The position numbers and the translations under genes are program-made. Under the pieces are notes generated by a model, which ran no database searches, was not told where the DNA came from, and saw only the letters and a program-made list of their open reading frames with translations. Positions 53,094-61,857 of a DNA stretch of 64,000 nt are shown in pieces (position 1 is the stretch's first letter; each line of letters starts with the position of its first letter). Source of the stretch: Tsukamurella conjunctivitidis (GTDB lineage Bacteria; Actinomycetota; Actinomycetes; Mycobacteriales; Mycobacteriaceae); assembly GCF_007858475.1 (NCBI RefSeq), contig NZ_VIGX01000010.1:1-64000 (forward strand), read 5' to 3'.

Positions 53094-54511
53094 CTCGGTC
53101 GGCGCTCCAGGACCAGGCCCATCGCCCTCCGGTAGCGGTGGTAGACCTCGTGCGTGGGGGCGGCGGAGAAGGTCTCGGCCGTGGGCCGCGGCCAGGCGGG
53201 TGCCGGTCCGTCGCCCCGGAGCGCCCACGCCGCCTGCCGCGCCGCACCGCGGGCGACGTACTCGCCGTCCGCGGGGAAGGCGACGTCGCGGCCGAGGATC
53301 GCGGGCGCGATCGCCCGCACCGCTGCGGAGCGTCCGCCGCCGCCCACCAGGAGGATCCGCTCCACCACGGTGCCCTGCGCGGTGATGGCGTCGAGGCAGA
53401 ACCGCAGCGAGCACAGCAGGCCCTCCACGGCGGCCCGGGCGATGTTCTCCCGGGTGAGGTTCGCGCCGGTGACGCCCTGCAGCGCTCCTGTGGCGTTCGG
53501 CAGGTTGGGGGAGCGCTCCCCGGCGAAGAACGGGACGAGGACCAGGCCCTCCGCGCCGGGCGGGGCGGCCTGGGCGAGTCGTGCGAACTCCTCGAGGTCG
53601 GCCCCCAGCATGCGCGCGGTCGCCGCGAGCACCGGCGCGCCGTTCAGGGTGCACACGAGCGGGAGCTGATGCCCCGTGGCGTCCGCGAACCCGGCGACGA
53701 TGCCCGACGGGTCCCGCGGCGCGGTCCCCGTCACGGCGCTCACCACGCCCGACGTCCCGAGGGAGACGATGCAGTCGCCGGGCCGGGCGTCGAGGCCCAG
53801 TGCGGCACCGGCGTTGTCGCCCGCGCCCGCGCCGAGCAGTGTGCCCCGGCGCAGCGGACCGTCGCCGATCCGGACCGGCACCGAGTCGGCCGGGCCGAGT
53901 ACCCGGGGCAGTGCGGGGCGGCGCCCGCGGAGGGTGAGTTCGAGGATGTCCGTGCGGTACTCGCCGCTCGCGGCGCTGAAATAGCCGGTCCCCGACGCGT
54001 CGGAGCGGTCGGTGACGAGGGAGCCGAGGTCGCCGCCGCCGAGTCGCCAGGTCAGCCAGTCGTGCGGGAGGCAGACCGCCGCGGTCGCGTCCGCGTGGTC
54101 GGGCTCGGTGTCGGCGAGCCAGCGCAACTTCGCCGCGGTGAACGCGGCTACCGGTACCACGCCGACCGCGTCGGCCCACTGCTCCGCTCCGCCGAAGTCC
54201 GCGACGAGCTGATCCGCCGCGGTGGACGACCGGGTGTCGTTCCACAGCAGTGCGTCTCGCACGACCGCGCCGTCCCGGTCGAGGCACACCATGCCGTGCT
54301 GCTGCGCACCCACGGAGGCGGCCGCGACGTCGTCGAGACCGCCCGCGGATCGCGCCGCCGCGGCGAACGCCTCGAGCCACGCGGCGGGGGCGACCTCGGT
54401 GCCCGGCGGATGCGGGGCGGACCCGGAACGCACGACCTCGCCCGAATCCGCGTCGCACACCACGACCTTGCAGGATTGGGTGGACGAATCGACGCCGGCG
54501 ACGAGGGGCAT
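53090..54511 (-). CDS. xylB: Xylulokinase
   Basis: The 473-residue protein is a FGGY kinase: GVDSSTQSCKVVV (5-17), GAQQHGMVCLD, LLWNDTRS, LLGAGAGDNAGAALG and GLLCSLRFCLDA. It phosphorylates D-xylulose for the pentose phosphate pathway. GAGAGGA precedes the ATG at 54511. It converges with the mannitol-dehydrogenase gene, overlapping its stop by 4 bp. The product of polyol oxidation would be its substrate, closing the pathway. Some FGGY members act on other pentuloses. Confidence 0.9.
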   Translation of the reverse strand: MPLVAGVDSSTQSCKVVVCDADSGEVVRSGSAPHPPGTEVAPAAWLEAFAAAARSAGGLDDVAAASVGAQQHGMVCLDRDGAVVRDALLWNDTRSSTAADQLVADFGGAEQWADAVGVVPVAAFTAAKLRWLADTEPDHADATAAVCLPHDWLTWRLGGGDLGSLVTDRSDASGTGYFSAASGEYRTDILELTLRGRRPALPRVLGPADSVPVRIGDGPLRRGTLLGAGAGDNAGAALGLDARPGDCIVSLGTSGVVSAVTGTAPRDPSGIVAGFADATGHQLPLVCTLNGAPVLAATARMLGADLEEFARLAQAAPPGAEGLVLVPFFAGERSPNLPNATGALQGVTGANLTRENIARAAVEGLLCSLRFCLDAITAQGTVVERILLVGGGGRSAAVRAIAPAILGRDVAFPADGEYVARGAARQAAWALRGDGPAPAWPRPTAETFSAAPTHEVYHRYRRAMGLVLERRPS

Positions 54512-54568
54512 GGACGCGATCCTCTCAGACCGCCGAGCGGCACATGCACGTATCGCCATGGTGATCTT

Positions 54569-54583
54569 TGACAATGATTTTCA
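54569..54583. promoter_or_regulatory. Zur box upstream of AztD-like gene
   Basis: TGACAATGATTTTCA is a near-perfect inverted repeat (TGAnAAT-G-ATTnTCA) that fits the actinobacterial Zur consensus (TGAAAATGATTTTCA type), with one arm mismatch. It sits 21 bp before the AztD-like start codon. Repression when zinc is plentiful is expected. Confidence 0.82.
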
Positions 54584-54604
54584 TCACCGATTACACCTGT
54601 CGTC

Positions 54605-55867
54605 ATGCCCAAGCACCTGCACCTCGCCGCACCCCTTCTCGCCGCCGCAGTCCTGGTCGCCGGATGCGGTTCCTCCCAGCCCGATCCGGCACCGTCGTCC
54701 GCCGCCTCCGACGGGTCCGATGCGGACGCCCCCGGGGGCGCGACCGAACAACGCCGTGCCGCACCGCGGCTCGCGATCACCTACGAGGGCGGGGTGCAGA
54801 TCGTGGACGCGGGAACCCTGCGGGGGATCGCCGACATCCCCGGTGAGGGCTACCTCCGAGTGAATCCGGCGGGCGACGGGCGCCACGCCTTCCTGTCCGA
54901 GGGCACCGGCTTCCGGCTGCTCGACCTCGGCGCGTGGTCGGTGCCGCACGGCGATCACCAGCACTTCTACACCGCGGCGCCCCGTCGTACCGACATCCGG
55001 ATCGAGGCACCCGAGCCCGGTCACGTGGTCCGCCACGACGGCCGCACGGTGCTCTTCTCCGACGGCACCGGCGCGGTCACCTCCATCCCGTCGGACAAGA
55101 TCGGTGACCCGAACGCACCCCGCGCGACGTACACCGCCCCGAAGCCGCACCACGGCGTCGCCGTCGAGCGCGCCGACGGCTCGATGCTCATCACCCTCGG
55201 TGATGAGAAGACCCGCACCGGCGTCGCGATCCTCGACAAGGACCGCAAGGAGATCGCGCGCAACGAGGAGTGCGCGGGCGTGCACGGCGAGGGTGCGGCC
55301 GAGGGCGGCGTCGTGCTCTTCGGCTGCGAGGACGGCGTACTCATCGTGCGCGGCAATGAGATCGTCAAGACCGCGGCGCCGACCCCGGGCTACGCGCGCA
55401 CGGGGAACGTCGCCGCCACTGAGGCGCACGCCGTGGTGCTCGGCGACTACAAGGTGGACAAGGCCGCGAAGCCGGAGCGACCCACGCGGGTCAGCCTGAT
55501 CGACACCCGCACCGGCGCCGTGAAGCTCGTCGACCTGCCCGCCTCGTACAGCTTCCGGTCCCTCGCGCGGGGCCAGTTCGGCGAGGCGCTCGTGCTCGGT
55601 ACCGACGGGGTGCTGCGCATCCTCGACCCGGAGACCGGTGCCGTCGTGCGGGAGGTCAAGGCGACCGCGCCGTGGACCGAGGACGCGAACTGGCAGGAGC
55701 CGCGGCCCGCCGTGTTCGTGCTGGGCTCCACCGCGTTCGTCACGGAGCCCACCACCAAGACGATCGTCGCGATCGACATCCCGTCGGGGAGCGAACTGCG
55801 CCGCGGCACCCTGGAGCACACCCCCGACGAGGTGTCGGGCGTCACCGGGGTCAGCGCGACTCACTAG
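54605..55867 (+). CDS. AztD-like periplasmic zinc metallochaperone lipoprotein
   Basis: The 420-residue protein has a lipobox LVAGC (Cys21), then a beta-propeller-like chain. The histidine motif PHGDHQHFY (114-122) and PKPHHGVAVE match the zinc-binding loops of AztD, which passes zinc to an ABC transporter's binding protein. No aztABC transporter is adjacent, unlike the usual cluster. The Zur box 21 bp upstream supports a zinc-starvation role. Lipid anchoring keeps it at the outer face of the plasma membrane. Confidence 0.85.
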   Translation: MPKHLHLAAPLLAAAVLVAGCGSSQPDPAPSSAASDGSDADAPGGATEQRRAAPRLAITYEGGVQIVDAGTLRGIADIPGEGYLRVNPAGDGRHAFLSEGTGFRLLDLGAWSVPHGDHQHFYTAAPRRTDIRIEAPEPGHVVRHDGRTVLFSDGTGAVTSIPSDKIGDPNAPRATYTAPKPHHGVAVERADGSMLITLGDEKTRTGVAILDKDRKEIARNEECAGVHGEGAAEGGVVLFGCEDGVLIVRGNEIVKTAAPTPGYARTGNVAATEAHAVVLGDYKVDKAAKPERPTRVSLIDTRTGAVKLVDLPASYSFRSLARGQFGEALVLGTDGVLRILDPETGAVVREVKATAPWTEDANWQEPRPAVFVLGSTAFVTEPTTKTIVAIDIPSGSELRRGTLEHTPDEVSGVTGVSATH

Positions 55868-55876
55868 TGTGAGGGC

Positions 55877-56773
55877 ATGTTGCGGATCGGACTCACGGGC
55901 GGCATCGGCGCTGGCAAGTCGACGGTGGCGAAGGAACTCGCGGCGCTCGGCGCCGTCATCGTGGACGGCGACAAGATCGCTCGCGAGGTGGTCGAGCCCG
56001 GCACACCCGGCCTGGCCGCCCTGGTGGAGGCATTCGGGGAGGGGATCCTCGCCGAGGACGGCAGCCTGAACCGGCCCGCCCTCGCGGCGATCGCCTTCTC
56101 CGACGACGAGTCCCGCGCGAAGCTCAACGCGATCACGCACCCGCTGGTGGGCGCCCGCTCGGCCGAGCTGATCGCGGCTGCCGGACCGGACGCCGTGATC
56201 GTGCAGGACATTCCGCTGCTCGTCGAGAACAAGGTGGCGCCGATGTTCCACCTCGTGATCATCGTCTGGGTCGACGCGGAGGAGCGGGTCCGCCGCCTCG
56301 TGGGCTCGCGCGGGATGGCGGAGGACGACGCCCGCGCCCGGATCGCTGCCCAGGCCACCGACGAGCAGCGGCACGCCGTCGCCGACGTCTGGCTGGAGAA
56401 CACCGGCACCGAGGACGCCACGCGGTCCGCGGTCCGCAGCCTCTGGGCGGACCGGATCGCGCCCTTCGCGGCGAACGTCGCCGGGCACCGTCCGGCCGCC
56501 GGTGCCCCGCGCGTCGCGGATCCCGCCTACGACGAGCGGTTGGTCGGCCGGCTGTGGGTCACCCTGGGCGCCGACGCCGCCTCCGTCACGGCCGACGGTG
56601 CCGTGGCCTCGGTGCTGCTCGCCGACGGCGTGACCGTCGACGCGGTCACCGACAAGCTCGGGGATGCGGGCTTCGCGGCGACCGGCGCCGGAGCCGGCGA
56701 GTTCGCGGGCTCCGACCCGGGGCGCGCCGTGACCGTGCGGGTGCGGCCTCAGACCGGTTCGGGTACCGCGTAG
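55877..56773 (+). CDS. coaE: Dephospho-CoA kinase with short C-terminal extension
   Basis: The first 200 of 298 residues are CoaE: RIGLTGGIGAGKSTVAKELA (P-loop), DGDKIAREVVEPGTPGLAAL and QDIPLLVENKVAPMFHLVI. It phosphorylates dephospho-CoA in the last step of CoA synthesis. Mycobacterial CoaE carries a GrpB/UPF0157-type C-terminal domain and is about 400 residues long. Here only about 100 residues remain, so that domain looks shortened. Its last 25 bp overlap the convergent SWIM gene. GAGGG precedes the ATG. Confidence 0.93.
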   Translation: MLRIGLTGGIGAGKSTVAKELAALGAVIVDGDKIAREVVEPGTPGLAALVEAFGEGILAEDGSLNRPALAAIAFSDDESRAKLNAITHPLVGARSAELIAAAGPDAVIVQDIPLLVENKVAPMFHLVIIVWVDAEERVRRLVGSRGMAEDDARARIAAQATDEQRHAVADVWLENTGTEDATRSAVRSLWADRIAPFAANVAGHRPAAGAPRVADPAYDERLVGRLWVTLGADAASVTADGAVASVLLADGVTVDAVTDKLGDAGFAATGAGAGEFAGSDPGRAVTVRVRPQTGSGTA

Positions 56774-57309
56774 TAGTCCCGCACGTGCAGCGCCGCGAGC
56801 GGCGTCCAGCGCGGCGCCGGGCGCTCGGCCTCCGCCTCGCCCGCCGGTGCCGATGATCCGTACGACTGGAGCATCAGGGCGGTGACGGGTTCGTGATCGA
56901 CGAGCGTCGCCAGCGCGTACGCCGCGGCGAGCACGTGCACGCACATGGTGCTGCGTGCCCTGCAGGAGCAGTCCGCGGCCTCCAGCGCGGGAGCGGGGCG
57001 CAACCCGCGCGCGATCAGCGCCGCGTGGATCGCGTCGTCGGGCTCGGTGCGCGACCCCAGCGCGTCGCGGAGCGCGGTCGCGACCGCCGGTGCCATCGGG
57101 GCGAATTCGAGGTGCGCCACCGAGGCGCTCGCGCCGCTGTGCACCAGGGCCGTGACACGCCGGTCGTCCAACTGCAGCGTGACGCCCCCGTTCCGGGCGA
57201 GCATACGGGCCCGGGGAGCGTGGGTGTTCGGGCTGCTCGCCGTGATCGGCTCCGCGATCCGGACGAGGTCGGCGCCCCAGGTCGTGAATCCGAAGGGGTT
57301 CGTGGCCAT
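56749..57309 (-). CDS. SWIM zinc-finger protein
   Basis: The 186-residue protein has a SWIM-type zinc finger, CSCRARSTMCVHVL (about 113-126), with the CxC...CxH pattern. N-terminal segments resemble the SWIM subunits encoded next to SNF2 helicases in actinobacteria. It begins 1 bp after the stop of the SNF2 gene, so the two form one operon and probably one complex acting on DNA or chromatin-like nucleoprotein. Its role is unproven. Confidence 0.85.
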   Translation of the reverse strand: MATNPFGFTTWGADLVRIAEPITASSPNTHAPRARMLARNGGVTLQLDDRRVTALVHSGASASVAHLEFAPMAPAVATALRDALGSRTEPDDAIHAALIARGLRPAPALEAADCSCRARSTMCVHVLAAAYALATLVDHEPVTALMLQSYGSSAPAGEAEAERPAPRWTPLAALHVRDYYAVPEPV

Positions 57310-57310
57310 C

Positions 57311-58903
57311 TCAGTTCTCCCGGTTCCGACGCAGGACGTCCATCAGGCGCTCGTCGTCGAGCGCGGCCAGTTCGGTGACGATCGACCCGTCGTCGGCGTG
57401 CACACCGAGAAGCGCCTTGCGGCGGTGCATCTCGTCGATGTGCTCTTCGATGGTGGTCGCCGTCGTCAGCGTGGTCACGGTGACGGGCCGGTCCTGACCG
57501 ATGCGGTGCGCGCGGTCCGTCGCCTGCGCCTCGACCGCCGGATTCCACCATCGGTCGTAATGCAGTACCTCGCTCGCCCGGGTGAGGGTGAGGCCGGTGC
57601 CGCCCGCCTTGAGGCTCATCACGAGGATCCCCGGACCGGCACCGGACTGGAAGTCGTCGGCGATCGCGGATCTCTCGGCGAGGGACAGGCCACCGTGGAA
57701 GAACGGGACCGTGGTCCCCAGCACGGAGCCGGCGGCCGCCGCGAGCAGCTCGCCCGTCTCCCGGTACTGGGTGAAGACCAGAGTCGGCCGGTGCGCCGCG
57801 ACGTTCGCCCCGAGGATCTCCATCGCGACATCGAGCTTGCCGGACCGTCCCGGCTCCCAGGACGGCGCGGCACCGTCGAGCAGGCCCGGATGGTTGCAGA
57901 TCTGCTTGAGTCCGGTGAGCACCGCGAGGAGACGGCCGTGGCGCTCGAGCCCGCTGCCGAAGCCGTCGTCCGCGGCGCGGGCGAGGACCGCGTCGTAGCG
58001 GCGCGCCTGCTCGTCGGTGAGGTCGCACAGCACGGGGTTGTCGATCTTCGGGGGCAGGGCGCCGGCGGCGCGGTCCTTGGTGCGGGCCAGCATCACCGGT
58101 GCGACGGCGGCGCGCAGGCGTCGCAGGGCACCGTCGTCCCCGGATTCGACGGCCCGGGTGAAGCGGCGCCGGAAGACCGCCTTCACAGGGAACATTCGCG
58201 GCGCGACGACCCGCAGGATCGCCCACAGGTCATCGAGCGAGTTCTCGATCGGCGTGCCGGTGAGGGCGATCCGGAACCCGGCGTCGAGATCTCGTGCTGC
58301 GCGCGACACCTGCGTCCGCGGGTTCTTCAGGGTGTGTGCTTCGTCGAAGACGACCGCTGTCCACCGGGTGGTCGCGAGCTCCGCCGCCGAGAGGCGGAGC
58401 CGGGCGTAGGAGACGACCGTGACCTCGCCCTGCAGCGCCGGCGCGAACCGGGCGATCTCCCGCCGCCAGTTGGTGGCGAGGCTCGTGGGGCACACCACCA
58501 GGTGGGGCCCCGGGCCGAGGCGGGTGAGCGCGCCGATCGCCTGCAGGGTCTTGCCGAGGCCCATCTCGTCGGCGAGGAGCGCGCCGCCGTGATCGTGCAG
58601 CGTCCGCAGCAGCCAGGCGACGCCGGCGGACTGATAGGGGCGCGGCTTCGCGTCGAGGTCGCCGGCGAGCGATGCCGCCGTGGCGGCGGTGTCGGCGAAG
58701 GCGCGGACCGCGTAGGCGGCGGACGTGACGGCGGTCCCCGTCGGATCGGGCTCGGCGTGCGCCGCGATCGGCAGCAACGCCTCCTCGCCGCGGCCCCGCG
58801 CGCTCCACGCGGTGAGCGAGGCGGACGGTCGTGCCCGCTCGGGCAGGGCCGTGACGTCGACGACGTCGCAGCGCACGTCCCGGACGGCGAGCGCGCCGTC
58901 CAC
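57311..58903 (-). CDS. SNF2-family DNA-dependent ATPase/helicase
   Basis: The 530-residue part starting at a GTG has LLADEMGLGKTLQAIGAL (motif I), VVFDEAHTLKNP (motif II), and AQATDRAHRIGQDRPV (motif VI). The reading frame stays open and protein-like upstream, through a segment encoding VTYLPDLHQFALWSSHHLDD, to a CTG at 59011 that has GAAGGA 7 bases before it. The true start may therefore be this rare CTG, adding 36 residues. The GTG has no ribosome-binding site. It is likely a repair or remodelling ATPase. Confidence 0.9.
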   Translation of the reverse strand: MDGALAVRDVRCDVVDVTALPERARPSASLTAWSARGRGEEALLPIAAHAEPDPTGTAVTSAAYAVRAFADTAATAASLAGDLDAKPRPYQSAGVAWLLRTLHDHGGALLADEMGLGKTLQAIGALTRLGPGPHLVVCPTSLATNWRREIARFAPALQGEVTVVSYARLRLSAAELATTRWTAVVFDEAHTLKNPRTQVSRAARDLDAGFRIALTGTPIENSLDDLWAILRVVAPRMFPVKAVFRRRFTRAVESGDDGALRRLRAAVAPVMLARTKDRAAGALPPKIDNPVLCDLTDEQARRYDAVLARAADDGFGSGLERHGRLLAVLTGLKQICNHPGLLDGAAPSWEPGRSGKLDVAMEILGANVAAHRPTLVFTQYRETGELLAAAAGSVLGTTVPFFHGGLSLAERSAIADDFQSGAGPGILVMSLKAGGTGLTLTRASEVLHYDRWWNPAVEAQATDRAHRIGQDRPVTVTTLTTATTIEEHIDEMHRRKALLGVHADDGSIVTELAALDDERLMDVLRRNREN

Positions 58904-59039
58904 GGGAACGACCAGCGGGAGAACGGTGCTGCGCGCCGGATCGTCGAGATGGTGCGAGGACCAGAGGGCGAACTGGTGGAGGTCGGGGAGGTACGTGACT
59001 TCGAGGCTCAGGGCGTGTCCTTCGCGGGAGTCTAATAGA

Positions 59040-59077
59040 GTACGTTGTACGGAGTACTCGAACAGTGTACACAGTAC
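59040..59077. promoter_or_regulatory. GTAC-type operators before tetR
   Basis: GTACGTTGTAC (59040-59050) and GTACACAGTAC (59067-59077, whose complement is GTACTGTGTAC) both fit GTACnnTGTAC, the same 11-mer found twice at 28387-28424. A further GTACGGAGTAC overlaps at 59047-59057. The cluster lies between the divergent SNF2 and TetR genes. Confidence 0.7.
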
Positions 59078-59085
59078 GGAGAATG

Positions 59086-59874
59086 ATGTCGATGAATCCC
59101 GAGGACGAGGGTCGCGCGCTGGTCAGGCTCCTGTGGAGGTCCGAAGCGGAGGAGCCCGTCCGGGCCCGCAAGGGGCCCAAACAGCGGCTGACCGTCGACG
59201 AGGTGGTGGACTCGGCCATCGATCTCGCCGACGCGGAGGGCCTCGGCGCGGTGACCGTGCGCGCCCTCAGTGCGCGCCTGGGAGTAGGGCCGATGAGCGT
59301 CTACACCTACGTGCCGACCCGCGACGTGCTCGTGGCCCTCATGGTGGACGCGGTCGCGCTCGCGCAGCCTCCGGTCGAGCGCCTGGCGACGCTGCGCGAC
59401 TCCCTCGTGGCCGCCGTCCGGGCGCGGCGGGACGAGTACCTCGCGCACACGTGGCTGCTCGACGCGCCGTCGTGGCGCGACGTCCTCGGGCCGGGACGGA
59501 TCGGGCAGTACGAGGCGCAGCTCGCGCTGCTCGAGGAGCTACCGATCAGCGATCTCGAACGCGACTGGCTGATCGTGCTGTTGGAGAGTTTCGCCGCCGG
59601 CGCGGCGCGCAGCTCCGGTGCGCGCGGGGCCGCCTCGCGCCCCATGACCGACGCGCAGTGGTGGGAGGTCGTGGGTCCGGAGCTGGCGGCGATCATGCCG
59701 CCCGGCCGGTACCCGCTCGCGGGGCGTGTCGGCACCGCGGTTGGCGAGCACTACAGCGCGCCCGGCGATCCCGACGCCGGCTTCGCACTGGGGCTCGAAG
59801 TGCTGCTCGACGGCCTCGAGGCGCGGATCCCGGGTCTGCGGGAGGGGACCGCGCGGGACCTCAGCGCCACGTGA
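59086..59874 (+). CDS. TetR-family regulator with TetR_C domain
   Basis: The 262-residue protein has a long N-terminal tail, then an HTH (LTVDEVVDSAIDLADAEGLG, VRALSARLGVGPMSVYTYVP) and a TetR_C-like ligand domain. GGAGA lies close upstream of three ATGs (59083, 59086, 59092); the second is given here but the third has better spacing. The GTAC-type operators just upstream suggest autoregulation. It overlaps the convergent DUF402 gene by 14 bp. Confidence 0.88.
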   Translation: MSMNPEDEGRALVRLLWRSEAEEPVRARKGPKQRLTVDEVVDSAIDLADAEGLGAVTVRALSARLGVGPMSVYTYVPTRDVLVALMVDAVALAQPPVERLATLRDSLVAAVRARRDEYLAHTWLLDAPSWRDVLGPGRIGQYEAQLALLEELPISDLERDWLIVLLESFAAGAARSSGARGAASRPMTDAQWWEVVGPELAAIMPPGRYPLAGRVGTAVGEHYSAPGDPDAGFALGLEVLLDGLEARIPGLREGTARDLSAT

Positions 59875-60670
59875 TCGGCGCGCCCTCCGCGGCGAGCCAG
59901 GCGTCGACGCTGTGCCCGTGCGCCGCCGTGCCGGCGACGGCTCGCGCTGCCGCGTGCACCGCGCGCTCCGCATCCGGCGCGCTCACCAGTTCCGCGGCGG
60001 ACGCGGCGAGCAGCTCGTCGACGTCGATCAGCTCGATCGGCCGGCCCGGGTGCTCGACCAGGTCGAGGTACCAGTCCTCGGTGTGCCAGACGTTCCCGTC
60101 GCGCCACACGCGGGCGACGTCGAGGTACACCCGCTGGTCGCGCTCGTTGCCCCGCGTGAAGTGGAAGACCGTCGCGCGCAGGTCGAACGCGGGCAATAGC
60201 CAGGACTCGATGGCATCGAAGCGGGGGTGGTCCGCGCGACGGAAGACGTACAGGCCGAAGGGCGTCTCCCGGAACTCCTCGACCTCGCGGACGAAGCCCT
60301 TGGGGTCGGTGTTCGTCATGGCCGGCGGGTCGAAGACCTCGCGCTTGGGCGGGTGCACCGCGCCGTCGTCGAGCGCGGCGTCGTCCGCCAGGCGCAGCAC
60401 CAGCGTGACCTCGGTGCTTCCCCGAGGCCGGCCGGCGACGGCGCCCGACGGCCGGAACCCGTGGCGGCGCAGCAGCGCGCCGAGCTCGTCGTCATGCGAG
60501 CGCACGAGGATCCCGTCGAGGCCGGACGCCCGCTCGCGGGCCGCCGCGAGGAGCGCGGGCACGGCGTCCTCGGCCGCGTCGAGCACGGTCAGGTCGAGCC
60601 AACCGCCGCCCACCGCGCCGATGGCCGCCGCCCCGTCGACGGTGAGCTCGAAGGTCTCGTCCGTATCCAT
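59861..60670 (-). CDS. DUF402 protein with N-terminal extension
   Basis: The 269-residue protein has a DUF402 (FomD-like phosphatase) domain in the last 155 residues: VHPPKREVFD, TNTDPKGFVREVEEF, GNERDQRVYLDVARVW and HTEDWYLDLVEHPG. The acidic cluster (D, E, D) suits metal-dependent nucleotide diphosphate hydrolysis. The first 110 residues (LLRRHGFRPSGAVA) look like an added domain, possibly GNAT-like. A comparable gene lies between coaE and uvrB in M. tuberculosis (Rv1632c), as I recall. Confidence 0.82.
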   Translation of the reverse strand: MDTDETFELTVDGAAAIGAVGGGWLDLTVLDAAEDAVPALLAAARERASGLDGILVRSHDDELGALLRRHGFRPSGAVAGRPRGSTEVTLVLRLADDAALDDGAVHPPKREVFDPPAMTNTDPKGFVREVEEFRETPFGLYVFRRADHPRFDAIESWLLPAFDLRATVFHFTRGNERDQRVYLDVARVWRDGNVWHTEDWYLDLVEHPGRPIELIDVDELLAASAAELVSAPDAERAVHAAARAVAGTAAHGHSVDAWLAAEGAPITWR

Positions 60671-60771
60671 TCGTCCACGATACGACCCCTCGCGGGGATT
60701 CCCGGACGGCCGCGTCGCCCGGGGGCCAGCGTGGGACTGCCGGCCTGGACACCCCACGTACGATCTCAGCC

Positions 60772-61803
60772 GTGCCCCAGTACCTGCTCCTGACCGCACC
60801 CGCCGCCAACCGCGTCTACGCCGAGGCCGCGGCGTCGATGGTGCGCGCCGAGCTGACCGTGCTCAGCCGCGCCGCGCTGGCCGGCCGGGTCGGCCCCGTC
60901 GAGACCGCGACCGTCGCCGGCGTCGAATACCTCGCCTTCGAGGCCGACGAGCTGACCGCCCGTGACTTCGCCTTCCTCGGCCTGGCATCGGCGTTCTACG
61001 CGCTGTACGAGGCCGACGGTGAGCTGTTGCGTCCCGTGGCGGTGCCCTCGCCCGACCGGTATCCGTCGGATCTGCTCACGATCCTCAAGTACCAGGGCAA
61101 GACGAACGAGCAGTTCACGCGCCTCGTGCTCAACGTGACCGCGGCATCGACCGCCCGGCCCGGCGGACTGCTCGACCGCACGCTGCGCGTGCTGGACCCG
61201 GTGTGCGGCAGGGGCACGACGCTGAGCCAGGCCGTCATGTACGGCCTGGACACGGTGGGCATCGACGTCGACACCAAGGACTTCGAGCTCTACAGCTCCT
61301 TCTTCACCACGTGGCTCAAGGACCACCGGTTCAAGCACGCGGCGTCCACCACGCCGGTGCGGCGCGAGAAGTCGGTGATCGCCAAGAAGTACGAGGTGGA
61401 CTTCGCGGCGGAGAAGGCCGACTATCTGGCGGGGAAGAAGCAGTCCCTGACCTTCTACGCCGCCGACACCCTTGTGACCTCCCAGCTGGTGAAGCCCGGC
61501 ACCGTCGACGTGGTGATCGGGGACCTGCCCTACGGCGTCCAGCACGGCAGCCGCGGCCCCCGCGGACTGGTGCGCAACCCGCTCGATCTGCTCGAGGCCG
61601 CGCTGCCGGGCTGGGCCGGCAGGTTGCGCACCGGCGGCGCCATGGGACTGGCGTGGAACACCCGCGTCGCGCCCCGGGTGCGGGTGGCGGAGCTGCTCGA
61701 GTCCGCGGGCCTGACGGTGCTCGACGGCCCCGGCTACGACGATCTGCGGCACCGCGTGGACCGGGCGATCACCCGGGACGTGATCGTCGCGCGCAAGGAC
61801 TGA
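60772..61803 (+). CDS. TRM11-like SAM-dependent methyltransferase
   Basis: The 343-residue protein has a methyltransferase core with [20 protein letters not shown] (motif I, about 143-162) and [10 protein letters not shown] (motif IV, N-methyltransferase DPPY-like, about 250-259). This is typical of TRM11/RlmL-type enzymes that methylate guanine or adenine in RNA. The N-terminal part lacks an obvious THUMP domain. The start is a GTG. The target, tRNA or rRNA, is not known. Confidence 0.82.
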   Translation: MPQYLLLTAPAANRVYAEAAASMVRAELTVLSRAALAGRVGPVETATVAGVEYLAFEADELTARDFAFLGLASAFYALYEADGELLRPVAVPSPDRYPSDLLTILKYQGKTNEQFTRLVLNVTAASTARPGGLLDRTLRVLDPVCGRGTTLSQAVMYGLDTVGIDVDTKDFELYSSFFTTWLKDHRFKHAASTTPVRREKSVIAKKYEVDFAAEKADYLAGKKQSLTFYAADTLVTSQLVKPGTVDVVIGDLPYGVQHGSRGPRGLVRNPLDLLEAALPGWAGRLRTGGAMGLAWNTRVAPRVRVAELLESAGLTVLDGPGYDDLRHRVDRAITRDVIVARKD

Positions 61804-61857
61804 GGGAGCGCCGCCGCTCGCGGCGAACTTGTCGGTGGGGCGGCCTAGGCTGGTCCC

